From positions 4,414,001 through 4,478,000 of the forward strand of contig NZ_CP130832.1 in NCBI RefSeq assembly GCF_030549615.1: a stretch of 64,000 nt of DNA. Reading direction: 5' to 3'. The notes under the pieces are model-generated. The model worked only from the letters and a program-made list of their open reading frames with translations, did not search any database and was not told the origin of the DNA. Both the position numbers and the translations under genes were made by a program. Numbering within the stretch: the stretch's first letter is position 1; every line of letters starts with the position of its first letter. The DNA is from Stenotrophomonas sp. 610A2. Lineage in GTDB: Bacteria > Pseudomonadota > Gammaproteobacteria > Xanthomonadales > Xanthomonadaceae. Shown here piece by piece: positions 36,212-44,929 of the stretch.

Positions 36212-37066
36212 TCAGCCGGCGCGTACGCCGAGTGCACCGAGTGCGATTGCGCGTTCTGCGGCAATTTCGATAGGACGATCCACCAGCTTGCCGTCGAGCT
36301 GGATGGCTTCGCCGCCGCTTGCTGCCAATGCGGCAATGACGCGCTGGGCGCGCTCGTACTCGCCTGCGGTTGGCAGGTAGCGGCTTTGAATGGGATCAAC
36401 CTGGGCTGGATGGATCGCTGCCTTGGCGGTAAAACCAAGGTCGATCACGCGGTCGGTTTCGTTGACCAGGCCGGCTTCGTCCTTGATGTCGAGGAAGGGC
36501 ACGTCGAGACAGCCGACGCCGGCTTCGGCGGCGATCGTCGCCAGCTGGACGCGCGGGTGGAAGAAGCTGTCCCAGCCGGCACGACCACGCAGCGCGACGA
36601 TGTAGTCGAAGCCACCAAACATCAGCGCCTGCAAGCGCGGAATGGCGGTGGCCAGCGCGCGTGCATCCAGCAAGCCCTTCGGCGTTTCGATCTGCGCGAT
36701 GAAAACAGTGTCGATGCCGGCGAGTGCTGCGTCGGCCTGTTGCAGTTCGGCGACGGTTTCGACTTTGGGCAGCATCACGAAAGCGGGATTCAAGCCTGAC
36801 GCCGCCAATGCCTGCAGATCCGACTGACCCAGCTCGGTGGACAAGGGATTTATGCGCAGGCCGATTTCGCTACGGCTATCCTGCGTCTCCGCGAGAAACG
36901 CGAACAGCGATGCACGCGCGCTTTCCTTGTCCGCCGGAGCAACCGCGTCTTCCAGATCGATGCAGACCTGGTCGGCACCGGTGCCCACCGCCTTGGCGTA
37001 GCGCTCCGGGCGCGAGCCCGGCACGAACAGCAGGCAGCGGCGCGGGTTGTTCAATGCGACGCTCAT
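36212..37066 (-). CDS. CitE/HpcH-type beta-hydroxyacyl-CoA lyase
   Basis: A 284-residue TIM-barrel lyase of the malyl-/citramalyl-CoA lyase group. CLLFVPGSRPERYAKA, the Mg2+-binding VCIDLEDAVAPADKESAR, the Arg of LRINPLSTE, VMLPKVETVAEL, QIETPKGLLDA (Glu ligand) and the late KAAIHPAQVDPI are all present. Such enzymes split (S)-citramalyl-CoA, beta-methylmalyl-CoA or malyl-CoA into acetyl- or propionyl-CoA plus pyruvate or glyoxylate. The true citrate lyase complex genes (citD, citF) are absent. The start overlaps the stop of the NodB-fold hydrolase gene by 4 bases, so the ring-opening and lyase steps are translationally coupled. Confidence 0.86.
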   Translation of the reverse strand: MSVALNNPRRCLLFVPGSRPERYAKAVGTGADQVCIDLEDAVAPADKESARASLFAFLAETQDSRSEIGLRINPLSTELGQSDLQALAASGLNPAFVMLPKVETVAELQQADAALAGIDTVFIAQIETPKGLLDARALATAIPRLQALMFGGFDYIVALRGRAGWDSFFHPRVQLATIAAEAGVGCLDVPFLDIKDEAGLVNETDRVIDLGFTAKAAIHPAQVDPIQSRYLPTAGEYERAQRVIAALAASGGEAIQLDGKLVDRPIEIAAERAIALGALGVRAG

Positions 37067-37929
37067 GCTGCGCTCACTTGTGAGGCAAAGTGTTCGGCAA
37101 TCTGGCGACGGGTGGCGTACCAGGTACCCGGCTTCTGCGCGACATACTGCAGGAACTTCTCGAACGCACCGATGCGACCCGGGCGACCAATGATGCGCAG
37201 GTGCAGGCCCAACGACATCACCTTTGGACTGTGCTTGCCTTCGGCGTACAGCGTGTCGAAGCTGTCGACAGCGTAGTCCAGCCAATCCTTGGGCAGGTAG
37301 GACGGGGCCACCCACATCTTCATGTCATTGGTATCGAGCTGGTACGGCACCACGATCATCGGCTTGTCGCTGCCGTCGACATCGCCCCAGAACGGCGCGT
37401 CGGCCGAGTAGTCGTCCATGTGGTACAGGAAGCCTTCTTCCTGCAGCAGACGGCGGGTGGAGGCGGTATGCAGGTAGCGCGACAGCCAGCCAACCGGGCG
37501 TACGCCTGTGGTCTGCTCGATGCTGTCGGCGGCATCGCGGATGAACTGGCGTTCCTGTTCTTCGTTGAAGCGGAACTGGTGGATCCAGCGGTGGCCGTGC
37601 GAACACACTTCGTGGCGGCTGCCACGCAGGTAGTCGGCGATTTCCGGTGCCCGCTCCAGCGACACCGCAGCAGCGGTATAGGTACTGGTGACGTTGTACC
37701 TGTCCAGCAGCGCGGAGACGCGCGCATGGCCTTCGTTGACGCCGTAGCGGTAATTGGATTCGTTGCCGTAGTTGCGCACCGGTTTGGACAGGGTGACGTG
37801 CAGCTCGTCCACCGGCTCGGTGATCTTGTCACCCTGGCCCACGTTGTACTCGGACAGCTCCTCAACATTGACGACCACGGACAAGGCCAGGCGTGCGTCG
37901 TTGGGCCACTGGTAGACAGGTTTGGACAT
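37063..37929 (-). CDS. NodB-fold (polysaccharide deacetylase family) hydrolase, PuuE-like, copy A
   Basis: A 288-residue metal-dependent hydrolase. Features are the start WPNDARLALSVVVNVEEL, YGVNEGHARVSALLDRYNVT, the metal-ligand block HEVCSHGHRWIHQF, GWLSRYLHTASTRRLLQEEG and the C-terminal LGLHLRIIGRPGRI. The YRYGVNEG and GRPGR blocks match the PuuE subgroup, whose known member hydrolyses allantoin, a cyclic ureide. There is no signal peptide, so a cell-wall polysaccharide role is unlikely. Two further members lie at 41.3 and 42.2 kb. Translational coupling to the CitE-like lyase supports a catabolic role, probably opening a cyclic amide or imide. Confidence 0.82.
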   Translation of the reverse strand: MSKPVYQWPNDARLALSVVVNVEELSEYNVGQGDKITEPVDELHVTLSKPVRNYGNESNYRYGVNEGHARVSALLDRYNVTSTYTAAAVSLERAPEIADYLRGSRHEVCSHGHRWIHQFRFNEEQERQFIRDAADSIEQTTGVRPVGWLSRYLHTASTRRLLQEEGFLYHMDDYSADAPFWGDVDGSDKPMIVVPYQLDTNDMKMWVAPSYLPKDWLDYAVDSFDTLYAEGKHSPKVMSLGLHLRIIGRPGRIGAFEKFLQYVAQKPGTWYATRRQIAEHFASQVSAA

Positions 37930-38055
37930 GGTGGTCTCGGAGCGGTTATTGGTTACGTGGTGGGGTTTACAGCGTTGCTTCTACTTCGTAGCTGCTTCGG
38001 TTCCATCGTTCCCGCGGCAGCAGGAGTGACGGACTGAAGGTTGCTCGGCACTGCC

Positions 38056-38898
38056 TCAATGGTTCTCCTCACCACCAGAGACATTGATTGCCTCACCAGT
38101 GATGTACACCGCGTCGTCCGAGCACAAAAAAGCGGTAGCAGCGGCCGTATCCGAAGGCAGACCCGCACGCCCCGCCGGAATGCGCGCACGCATGTCCGCC
38201 AGGTACTGCTCCACGCTCTTGCCCTGCTTTTCAGCGAAGTATTCGTTCTGCCAGGCGCCCAAGCCGGTGGTCACATGGTTCGGGCACACCGCATTGACGT
38301 TGATCCCATGCGCTCCCAACTCCAGCGCCGCGACCCGGGTCAGGCCGACCAGGCCGTGCTTGGACGAGCAATACGCCGCTGCATGCGGGAACGCCGACTT
38401 GGCCGCCTGCGAAGCGATGTTGACGATGCGGCCGCCACCCTGGGCAATCATCTGCCGGCCGGCATGCTTGATGGTCAGGAAGGCGCCGCGCAGGTTCACA
38501 CCCAGCACCGCGTCCCATTCCTTGGCATCGATGTCGACCAGCGACTTCATCAGGTAGCCGATGCCGGCGTTGTTGACCAGGATGTCGAGGCGGCCGAAGC
38601 GCTCGACCGTGGCCTTGACCACCGCCTCCACCTGCGCCTCTTCCAGCACATCCAGGGCCATCGCCACGCACTCGCCACCGCTGCTGGCAGCCAATTCGGC
38701 GGCAACCTGGGCCAGCTCCTCGTCGGTACCGACTGCAGTGACCGGCATCTCGGCGCCACGCACCTGGCCGATATCGGTCAGCACCACCTTGCAGCCTTCC
38801 TGCAGCAGGCGCCGGGCAATGCCCTCGCCCAGGCCGGCGCGGCGACCAGCGCCGGTGATGAGTGCGACCTTGCCCTGCAATTCGGGGAAACGAGCCAT
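38056..38898 (-). CDS. Short-chain dehydrogenase/reductase
   Basis: A 280-residue NAD(P)-dependent SDR: cofactor motif ITGAGRRAGLGEGIA, NNAGIGY, catalytic Ser in VNIASQAAKS and Tyr/Lys in YCSSKHG, C-terminal VSGGEE. The loop after TDIGQVRGAEMPV (residues about 42-70) is longer than usual. The ATG at 38898 has AAGGAA before it and lies 20 bases after the Dabb gene. It is second in the leftward operon, so its substrate is probably an early intermediate or the imported compound. A 126-base gap without a visible terminator separates it from the NodB-fold gene downstream. Confidence 0.86.
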   Translation of the reverse strand: MARFPELQGKVALITGAGRRAGLGEGIARRLLQEGCKVVLTDIGQVRGAEMPVTAVGTDEELAQVAAELAASSGGECVAMALDVLEEAQVEAVVKATVERFGRLDILVNNAGIGYLMKSLVDIDAKEWDAVLGVNLRGAFLTIKHAGRQMIAQGGGRIVNIASQAAKSAFPHAAAYCSSKHGLVGLTRVAALELGAHGINVNAVCPNHVTTGLGAWQNEYFAEKQGKSVEQYLADMRARIPAGRAGLPSDTAAATAFLCSDDAVYITGEAINVSGGEENH

Positions 38899-38918
38899 GA
38901 CCAATGTTCCTTGTGCGC

Positions 38919-39227
38919 TTACAGCGCGCTGGTGAGGATGAACAACGGATTGTCAGCGTATTGCTGGAACTGCGCTGCACCGGCCTGCACGGCCGGGTCG
39001 GCGAGGTCGGCGCCGAACGCGGCCATGTCCGGAATGCGCATCAGCTCGATGTAGTCGTACGGGGAACTGCCTTCACCAATCAACAGACCGCTGGCCTTGA
39101 GTACCTCGAACTTCTCCACCGACGGCAGCGCGTTGACCACCGGCAGGTCGCTGGCACGCGCCCAGGCCTCGTACTCCTCACGGCTGACGCCGGCTTTGAG
39201 GTTGAACAGGACGATCACGGTTTGCAT
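38919..39227 (-). CDS. Dabb/EthD-like ferredoxin-fold protein
   Basis: A 102-residue protein with the dimeric alpha-beta barrel pattern (VIVLFNLKAGVSREEYEAWA at the start and DYIELMRIPDMAAFGADL in the second repeat half). Members of this superfamily include small isomerases, monooxygenases and ligand-binding proteins that are often found in degradation clusters, and many lack an assigned activity. It is the first gene of the leftward operon. The ATG at 39227 has a strong GGGAGGAA site, and the shared palindromic operator lies just 29 bases further upstream. Confidence 0.75.
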   Translation of the reverse strand: MQTVIVLFNLKAGVSREEYEAWARASDLPVVNALPSVEKFEVLKASGLLIGEGSSPYDYIELMRIPDMAAFGADLADPAVQAGAAQFQQYADNPLFILTSAL

Positions 39228-39255
39228 GGCTTCCTCCCGGGTAAAAGACTGTGGC

Positions 39256-39277
39256 ACACTTTGTCCGGACAAAGTGT
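39256..39277. promoter_or_regulatory. Operator O1: 22-bp perfect palindrome, core TGTCCGGACA
   Basis: Perfect palindrome with half-site ACACTTTGTCC. It is in the 140-base divergent region between the Dabb gene (start 39227) and the MFS gene (start 39368), so one protein bound here can control both catabolic operons. The core recurs at 49.86, 57.49 and 60.40 kb. Confidence 0.85.
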
Positions 39278-39367
39278 AGGCATGCCATTCGCTCCCGGTC
39301 AACGTCGGCGGCGGAAATCCCCCACCGGCGTATCTACCAGCCATAACCCAACTCTTGAGGTGCGTCG

Positions 39368-40606
39368 ATGAAGTTGAAGCGTTATTACCCGTGGTTGATG
39401 GCGGTGATGGGGATGCTGGTGCTGCTGGTCTCCAACGGCCTGACCGTGACCGGCCTGACCGCTTTCGACGAATCCCTGCTCAAGGACTTCGGCTGGAGCC
39501 GCAGCGAGCTCAAGCTGCGCGACCTGATCACCCTGGTGCTGGCCGGCTGGATGGCGCCGTTCCTGGGTGCGCTGATCGACAAGGTCGGCCCGCGCAAACT
39601 GGTGCTGGCGGGCATCGCGCTGCTGGCGGCGCTGTACGCGGCCTATGCGCACATCCATTCGCTGGCCCACCTGTACTGGATCCACGTCGGCTTTGCCGCG
39701 GTGCTAGTCGCGGCCGGCCTGAATGTGGCAGTGATCTTCGTCTCGCAGTGGTTTGCCACCCATCGCGGCACCGCAATTGGTATTGCCCTGGTCGGCACCA
39801 GCCTCGGCGGCATGGTGTTTCCCAAGCTCGGCGTGCAGCTGATGCAGAGCATGGACTGGCGCACAGCGCTGCTGTGGGAAGCCGCAATTCCATTGGCGTT
39901 CCTGATCCTGGCCTTCCTGTTCGTGCGCAGCCCGCGCCCGGGCGGCATCCAGCCCTGGGGCGCGGACACGCTGGCCGCCAAGGCCGCCGCCGGCAAGCCG
40001 GCCGCGTCCTCATTGCCGGACCTGAGCTACCAGCAGGCGATGCGCACCCGCACCTTCTGGGTGCTGGCCTTCGTGGCGATGACCACCTTCTTCTCGATCA
40101 TGGCGGTTGCCTCCAACCTGTTCCTGCACATGCGCGACCTCGGCTTTGAGCCGGCCACCGCTGGCAATGGCCTTGGCCTGATGTTCGGCCTGGCAATGGT
40201 GGGCAAGTTCATCTTCGGCTTCCTCGCCGATGTATTGCCGGCCAAGCGCGTGTTCCTGGTCAACCTGGCGATCATGGCCGCAGGTGCATTGATCCTGGCG
40301 ACGATGCGCGCCGACCTGATCTGGTATTCGCTGGCCCTGTTCGGCCTGGGCTGGGGTGGCCTGTACACGATGATCCAGCTGCTGGCAGTCAACGCCTTCG
40401 GACTGAGTTCGGCCGGCAAGATCCTCGGCACCATCACCCTGCTCGATGCGACCACCGCCGGTCTCGGCATCTGGGTGACGGCAAAGATTTTCGATATCAC
40501 CAAGAGCTACCACATCGCTTTCAGCCTGATCTGCGCGCTGATCGTGCTGGCCCTGCTGGCCGCAACGCTGGTGCGCGACGAACGCGCGCGTGCTTCGGCC
40601 GCCTGA
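39368..40606 (+). CDS. MFS transporter, organic-acid type
   Basis: A 412-residue inner-membrane protein with 12 predicted helices. Characteristic segments are DKVGPRKLVLAG (loop 2-3 motif), FVSQWFATHRGTAIGIALVG, GLGLMFGLAMVGKFIFGFLAD (loop 8-9) and NAFGLSSAGKILGTITLLDA. The layout resembles the monocarboxylate/oxalate-formate antiporter group, which takes up organic acids. It is the first gene of the rightward operon, 90 bases from operator O1, with the amidase gene 27 bases on. A paralogue begins beyond the right edge of the window (63.6 kb), sharing the AGKILGTI block. Its cargo is probably the cluster's substrate or a half-degraded acid. Confidence 0.87.
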   Translation: MKLKRYYPWLMAVMGMLVLLVSNGLTVTGLTAFDESLLKDFGWSRSELKLRDLITLVLAGWMAPFLGALIDKVGPRKLVLAGIALLAALYAAYAHIHSLAHLYWIHVGFAAVLVAAGLNVAVIFVSQWFATHRGTAIGIALVGTSLGGMVFPKLGVQLMQSMDWRTALLWEAAIPLAFLILAFLFVRSPRPGGIQPWGADTLAAKAAAGKPAASSLPDLSYQQAMRTRTFWVLAFVAMTTFFSIMAVASNLFLHMRDLGFEPATAGNGLGLMFGLAMVGKFIFGFLADVLPAKRVFLVNLAIMAAGALILATMRADLIWYSLALFGLGWGGLYTMIQLLAVNAFGLSSAGKILGTITLLDATTAGLGIWVTAKIFDITKSYHIAFSLICALIVLALLAATLVRDERARASAA

Positions 40607-40633
40607 TCCCCACTACTGCAACGGAGAGACCCC

Positions 40634-41308
40634 ATGCCCGTGATGGAAACGTCCAACCTCACCGCCCGCCAGTACTGGGAGCAGGTCAAGGCCAACCCCA
40701 ACCGCGCCAAGTTCGGCTTCGGCGCGCGCCCGGCAATCGTCAACATCGATGTGCAGCGCGCCTATACCGATCTGGCCGCGTTCAAGACCGCGTATGAGAC
40801 CGACCCGCGCCAGATCGAGCACATCAATGCGCTGTCGGCGCAGGTGCGCGCGCTCGGCCTGCCGGTGGTGTGGACCTATGTGGCGTACCTGGAGTCGGGC
40901 GAAGACGCCGGTACCTGGGGCACCCGCACCAACACGCCGGACTCACTGCAGAACATCAAGCACGGCTCCGAGCGCGCGCAGTTCGATCCACGCGCAGACG
41001 TGCAGCCCGGCGATATCGTCATGCACAAGCGCATGGCCAGCCCGTTCTTCGAAACCAACCTGTGGTCGCTGCTGACCTTCCACAAGATCGACACGCTGAT
41101 CATCACCGGCGGCTCGACCTCGGGCTGCATCCGCGCCTGCGTGATCGACAGCCTGTCGCGCGGCTACCGCAGCATCGTTCCGGAGGAATGCGTGGCCGAC
41201 AAACACGAGATCCCGCACTTCGCCAACCTCAGCGACATCATGCTCAAGTACGGCGACGTGGAGCCGGTCGAGCACGTGGCCGCACAGCTGCAGGCGCTGC
41301 GCGCATGA
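40634..41308 (+). CDS. Isochorismatase-family amidohydrolase
   Basis: A 224-residue cysteine hydrolase: Asp in RPAIVNIDVQRAYTD, Lys in IVMHKRMASPFFETN, cis-peptide and nucleophile Cys in IITGGSTSGCIRACVIDSL. The set Asp/Lys/Cys is complete. Close groups in this family are N-carbamoylsarcosine amidase, maleamate amidohydrolase and related half-amide hydrolases that release ammonia. The N-terminal extension of about 30 residues before the Asp strand is also seen in carbamoylsarcosine amidases. Its stop overlaps the start of the next NodB-fold gene (ATGA), so it is coupled to ring-opening hydrolases. This fits successive hydrolysis of a cyclic imide. Confidence 0.85.
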   Translation: MPVMETSNLTARQYWEQVKANPNRAKFGFGARPAIVNIDVQRAYTDLAAFKTAYETDPRQIEHINALSAQVRALGLPVVWTYVAYLESGEDAGTWGTRTNTPDSLQNIKHGSERAQFDPRADVQPGDIVMHKRMASPFFETNLWSLLTFHKIDTLIITGGSTSGCIRACVIDSLSRGYRSIVPEECVADKHEIPHFANLSDIMLKYGDVEPVEHVAAQLQALRA

Positions 41309-42240
41309 ACGCCACGACCAAGTCCGATCCGGGCCTGTTTGACTACTGGCCCTACGACAGCCGTCCGAAGATCGAATGGCCGGACGGCGCGCGCGTGGCG
41401 CTGTGGATCGCGCCCAACATCGAGTTCTACGAGTACGCGCCGCCGGCCAACCCGCAGCGCAAACCGTGGCCGCGTCCGTTGCCGGACATCCAGGGCTATG
41501 GCACGCGCGACTACGGCAACCGAGTCGGCCACCAGCGGATGATGCGGGTGATGGACCAGTACGGCCTGCGCGGCTCGGTATCGCTGTCCACGGCCATGCT
41601 CAAGCACCATCCGGAAGTGATCCAGATGGCGGCCGAGCGCAACTGGGAATTCTTCAGCCACGGCATCTACAACACCCGCTACACCTACGGCATGGACGAG
41701 GCGCAGGAGCGGGAGATGATCGCGCATTCGATGGCGCTGATCGCCGAGCACACCGGCCAGCATTGCGATGGCTACCTGGCACCGGCGCTGTCGCATTCGG
41801 ACGCCACCATCGACCTGTTCGCCGAGGCCGGTGGCCTGTACACCTGCGATCTGTTCCACGATGACCAGCCAACGCCGGTCAAGACCCGCTCGGGCAAGCG
41901 CTTCGTGTCGGTGCCGTACTCGCTGGAGCTCAACGACACCATCGTCTACGTCACCAACAAGATCGAGCCGCGCCGTTACGGGCAGATGATCAAGGACGCC
42001 TTCGACCGCCTGTACGCCGAAGGCGAGCACTCCGGCACGGTGATGTGCGTGCCGCTGCACGCCTACCAGGTCAGCCATCCGCACCGCCTGGCCGCGTTCC
42101 ACGACGCGATGGACTACATCTGCAGCCACGACAAGGTGTGGAAGGCCACCGGCCGCGAGATCGCCCAACACTATCTGGACAAGCACTACGACGATGCGCT
42201 GGCCTCGATGGCGGCGATCAACGCGGAGGAGGCGGCATGA
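41305..42240 (+). CDS. NodB-fold (polysaccharide deacetylase family) hydrolase, copy B
   Basis: A 311-residue cytosolic member of the PuuE-related subgroup. Features are WPDGARVALWIAPNIEFYEY, the shared block DYGNRVGHQRMMRVMDQYGL, metal-ligand region WEFFSHGIYNTRYTYGMDE, and YLAPALSHSDATIDLFAEAG, ending with VPLHAYQVSHPHRLAAF. The N-terminal Asp of the common deacetylase motif (TFDD) is replaced by Asn-Ile-Glu. Stop and start codons overlap with the genes on both sides, so three hydrolase genes are made as a block. Probably acts on a cyclic amide or an opened product; the substrate is unknown. Confidence 0.82.
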   Translation: MNATTKSDPGLFDYWPYDSRPKIEWPDGARVALWIAPNIEFYEYAPPANPQRKPWPRPLPDIQGYGTRDYGNRVGHQRMMRVMDQYGLRGSVSLSTAMLKHHPEVIQMAAERNWEFFSHGIYNTRYTYGMDEAQEREMIAHSMALIAEHTGQHCDGYLAPALSHSDATIDLFAEAGGLYTCDLFHDDQPTPVKTRSGKRFVSVPYSLELNDTIVYVTNKIEPRRYGQMIKDAFDRLYAEGEHSGTVMCVPLHAYQVSHPHRLAAFHDAMDYICSHDKVWKATGREIAQHYLDKHYDDALASMAAINAEEAA

Positions 42241-43157
42241 GCCTGGATCGCAGCTTCCTGGAGTACCCGCAGCTGCGCCATGGCATGGACCATGCGCGCT
42301 ATAGCTGGTCTATGCTGGCCGAGCGCCCGGCCGTGCGCTGGCCCGACGACAAACCGCTGGCACTGTGGATCAACCTGAGCCTGGAGCACTTTCCGCTCAA
42401 CCCCAAGGGCGAGGGCTTCAAGCCGCACGGCGCAATGGTCATGCCCTACCCGGACCTGCGCCATTACACCTTGCGCGACTACGGCAACCGGGTTGGCGTG
42501 TTCCGCGTACTGGATGCGCTGGAAAAGTACGGTCTGCGCGCCAGCACCGCGGTCAACGGCGAACTGGCCGAGCGCTACCCAGCCCTGCTGCGTCGGCTCA
42601 AGGCGCGCAGCGCCGAGCTGGTCGCGCACGGCTGGAACATGGACAGCGTGCACTACGGCGGACTGGACCCGGCGCGCGAAGCTGAATACATCCAGCGCAG
42701 TTTGGCCGCGCTGGCCCCGTATTCGGACGGCCCCATCCAGGGCTGGTTGTCACCGGCCAGATCGCAGTCCGAGAACACCCCGGAACTGCTGCAACAGGCC
42801 GGTTTGCAGTGGTTTGGTGACTGGATCAACGACGAGCTGCCCTACCCCTTCCAGACCGCCAACGGCCCGCTCACCGCACTGCCGTTGTCGCTGGAATTGG
42901 AAGATCGCTTCATCGTCGGCGAAAATCTGCATGCCGAGGCCGAGTATGCGGACCAGATGGTCGATGCCTGCGATTTCCTGCTGGAGGAAGCGCAGCGCAA
43001 CGGACAGGGTCGCCTGCTCGCGCTCAACATCCACCCGTGGGTGATGGGCCAGCCGCACCGCATCAAGCACCTGGAACGCGTGTTCTCCCATCTGGCAGAC
43101 AACGCAGGGCTGATCTGGAACGCTGCGCCTTCGCAGATCATCGCCGCCTCACGTTGA
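42237..43157 (+). CDS. NodB-fold (polysaccharide deacetylase family) hydrolase, copy C
   Basis: 306 residues, related to copy B (shared DYGNRVGVFRVLDALEKYGL) but with VAHGWNMDSVHYGGLDPARE at the metal site and IHPWVMGQPHRIKHLERV at the C terminus. The HP...G(Q/R)P.R motif is the form seen in PuuE-type cyclic-amide hydrolases. In copy C the His-Gly of the SHG motif is kept as AHG. Copies B and C may form a mixed enzyme or serve successive ring forms. The gene overlaps copy B by 4 bases, and ETF-QO starts 64 bases downstream. Confidence 0.82.
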   Translation: MSLDRSFLEYPQLRHGMDHARYSWSMLAERPAVRWPDDKPLALWINLSLEHFPLNPKGEGFKPHGAMVMPYPDLRHYTLRDYGNRVGVFRVLDALEKYGLRASTAVNGELAERYPALLRRLKARSAELVAHGWNMDSVHYGGLDPAREAEYIQRSLAALAPYSDGPIQGWLSPARSQSENTPELLQQAGLQWFGDWINDELPYPFQTANGPLTALPLSLELEDRFIVGENLHAEAEYADQMVDACDFLLEEAQRNGQGRLLALNIHPWVMGQPHRIKHLERVFSHLADNAGLIWNAAPSQIIAASR

Positions 43158-43221
43158 GGCGGCGGTTCCAGGCAACCGTCGTCGCCAGAAAACGCGCCGG
43201 CCTTTACCCAAGAGCCCTTGC

Positions 43222-44901
43222 ATGAACACTGAAGCCAACACCGCCCTGCCGCCGCGCGAAGCGATGGAATTTGACGTCGTCATCGTCGGCGCCGGCCCTG
43301 CCGGTCTGGCCACCGCCATCCGCCTGCGCCAGCTGGCGGTCGAGAAGGGCCAGGAATTGTCGGTGTGCGTATTGGAGAAAGGCTCCGAGCCCGGCGCGCA
43401 CATCCTGTCCGGCGCGGTGATGGACCCGCGCGCGCTCAACGAGCTGTTCCCCGACTGGAAGGAACGCGGTGCGCCGCTGCGGCAGGCCGTCACCCGCGAC
43501 GAATTCCTGTTCTTGAATGAAACCGGCGCCAAGAGCACGCCGCACGCCCTGCTGCCGGAGTGCTTCCACAACGACGGCAGCTACATCATCAGCCTGGGCG
43601 AGGTCAGCCGCTGGCTGGCGCAGCAGGCCGAAGCGCTGGAAGTGTCGATCTTCCCGGGCTTTGCCGCCGCCGAAGTGCTGTACGACGAGAACGGCGCGGT
43701 GATGGGCGTGGCCACCGGTGACATGGGCATCCACAAGGACGGCACGCCGGGTCCGAACTACGAGCGCGGCATGGAACTGCATGCCAAGTACACGATCTTC
43801 GCCGAAGGCTCGCGTGGCCATCTCGGCCGCCAGCTGATCAGCAGGTTCAAGCTGGACGCCGGCAAGGACCCACAGGCCTACGGCCTGGGCATCAAGGAGC
43901 TGTGGCAGATCGATCCGGCCAAGCACGAGCCGGGCCTGGTGGTGCACGCCGCCGGCTGGCCGCTGGACAACGATACCTACGGCGGTGCCTTCCTGTACCA
44001 CGCCGAAGGCGGCAAGGTCTCGATCGGCTATGTGGTCGGCCTGGACTACAAGAACCCGTGGCTGAGCCCGTTCGAAGAATTCCAGCGCTTCAAGACCCAC
44101 CCGGCGATCCGCAAGCATCTGGAAGGCGGCAAGCGCGTTGCCTACGGCGCACGTGCGATCACCGCCGGCGGCATCCTGTCGCTGCCCAAGACCGTGTTCC
44201 CGGGCGGCGCACTGGTCGGCTGCGAAGCCGGCTACCTCAACGTCAGCCGCATCAAGGGCAGCCACGCCGCGATCAAGACCGGCATGCTGGCCGCCGAGGC
44301 CGCGTTCGATGCGCTGGTCGCCGGCCGCTCGCGCGATGAGCTGAGCGCCTATCCGGAAGCGTTCGAGAACAGCTGGCTGAAGGCCGAGCTGCTGCAGGCC
44401 AAGAACTTCAAGCAGTGGTTCAAGAAGGGCCGCACCCTGGCCACGCTGATGACCGGCATCGAACAGTGGCTGCTGCCCAAGCTGGGCATCCGCAATGCGC
44501 CGTGGACCATCCACCGCACCAAGGCCGACCACGAATGCCTAGAGCCGGCCGCCAGCCAGCCGAAGATCAACTATCCCAAGCCGGACAACGTGCTGACGTT
44601 TGATCGCCTGAGCTCGGTGTTCCTGTCCTCGACCAACCACGAGGAAGACCAGCCCAGCCACCTGACCTTGAAGGACGCCAGCGTGCCGGTGAAGGTCAAC
44701 CTGGCCACCTATGGCGGCCCGGAAGCGCGCTACTGCCCGGCTGGCGTCTACGAGTTCGTCGGCGAAGGCAGCGACACCCGCCTGCAGATCAACGCGCAGA
44801 ACTGCGTGCACTGCAAGACCTGCGACATCAAGGACCCGACCCAGAACATCGTGTGGGTGACCCCGCAGGGTGGTGGCGGACCGAACTATCCGGCGATGTA
44901 A
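43222..44901 (+). CDS. Electron transfer flavoprotein-ubiquinone oxidoreductase
   Basis: A complete 559-residue ETF-QO, which passes electrons from reduced ETF to ubiquinone at the inner membrane. N-terminal FAD motif is [17 protein letters not shown]. The membrane-associated middle has [18 protein letters not shown], and the C-terminal 4Fe-4S site has the spaced cysteines CPAGVYE and [13 protein letters not shown]. All four Cys are present and the C terminus [10 protein letters not shown] is canonical. No etfAB genes are nearby. Its place between ring-opening hydrolases and prpB suggests that it serves the acyl-CoA dehydrogenase encoded in the divergent operon. Confidence 0.93.
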   Translation: MNTEANTALPPREAMEFDVVIVGAGPAGLATAIRLRQLAVEKGQELSVCVLEKGSEPGAHILSGAVMDPRALNELFPDWKERGAPLRQAVTRDEFLFLNETGAKSTPHALLPECFHNDGSYIISLGEVSRWLAQQAEALEVSIFPGFAAAEVLYDENGAVMGVATGDMGIHKDGTPGPNYERGMELHAKYTIFAEGSRGHLGRQLISRFKLDAGKDPQAYGLGIKELWQIDPAKHEPGLVVHAAGWPLDNDTYGGAFLYHAEGGKVSIGYVVGLDYKNPWLSPFEEFQRFKTHPAIRKHLEGGKRVAYGARAITAGGILSLPKTVFPGGALVGCEAGYLNVSRIKGSHAAIKTGMLAAEAAFDALVAGRSRDELSAYPEAFENSWLKAELLQAKNFKQWFKKGRTLATLMTGIEQWLLPKLGIRNAPWTIHRTKADHECLEPAASQPKINYPKPDNVLTFDRLSSVFLSSTNHEEDQPSHLTLKDASVPVKVNLATYGGPEARYCPAGVYEFVGEGSDTRLQINAQNCVHCKTCDIKDPTQNIVWVTPQGGGGPNYPAM

Positions 44902-44929
44902 ACGTCGCCATCAACCCACAGGAGTTTTG

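Noticed and set aside
36212-37066. Citrate lyase beta subunit (CitE) as the literal function
   Set aside because: No citD, citF or citC genes are present and the neighbours are CoA-ester enzymes, so a stand-alone malyl/citramalyl-CoA-type lyase is more likely.
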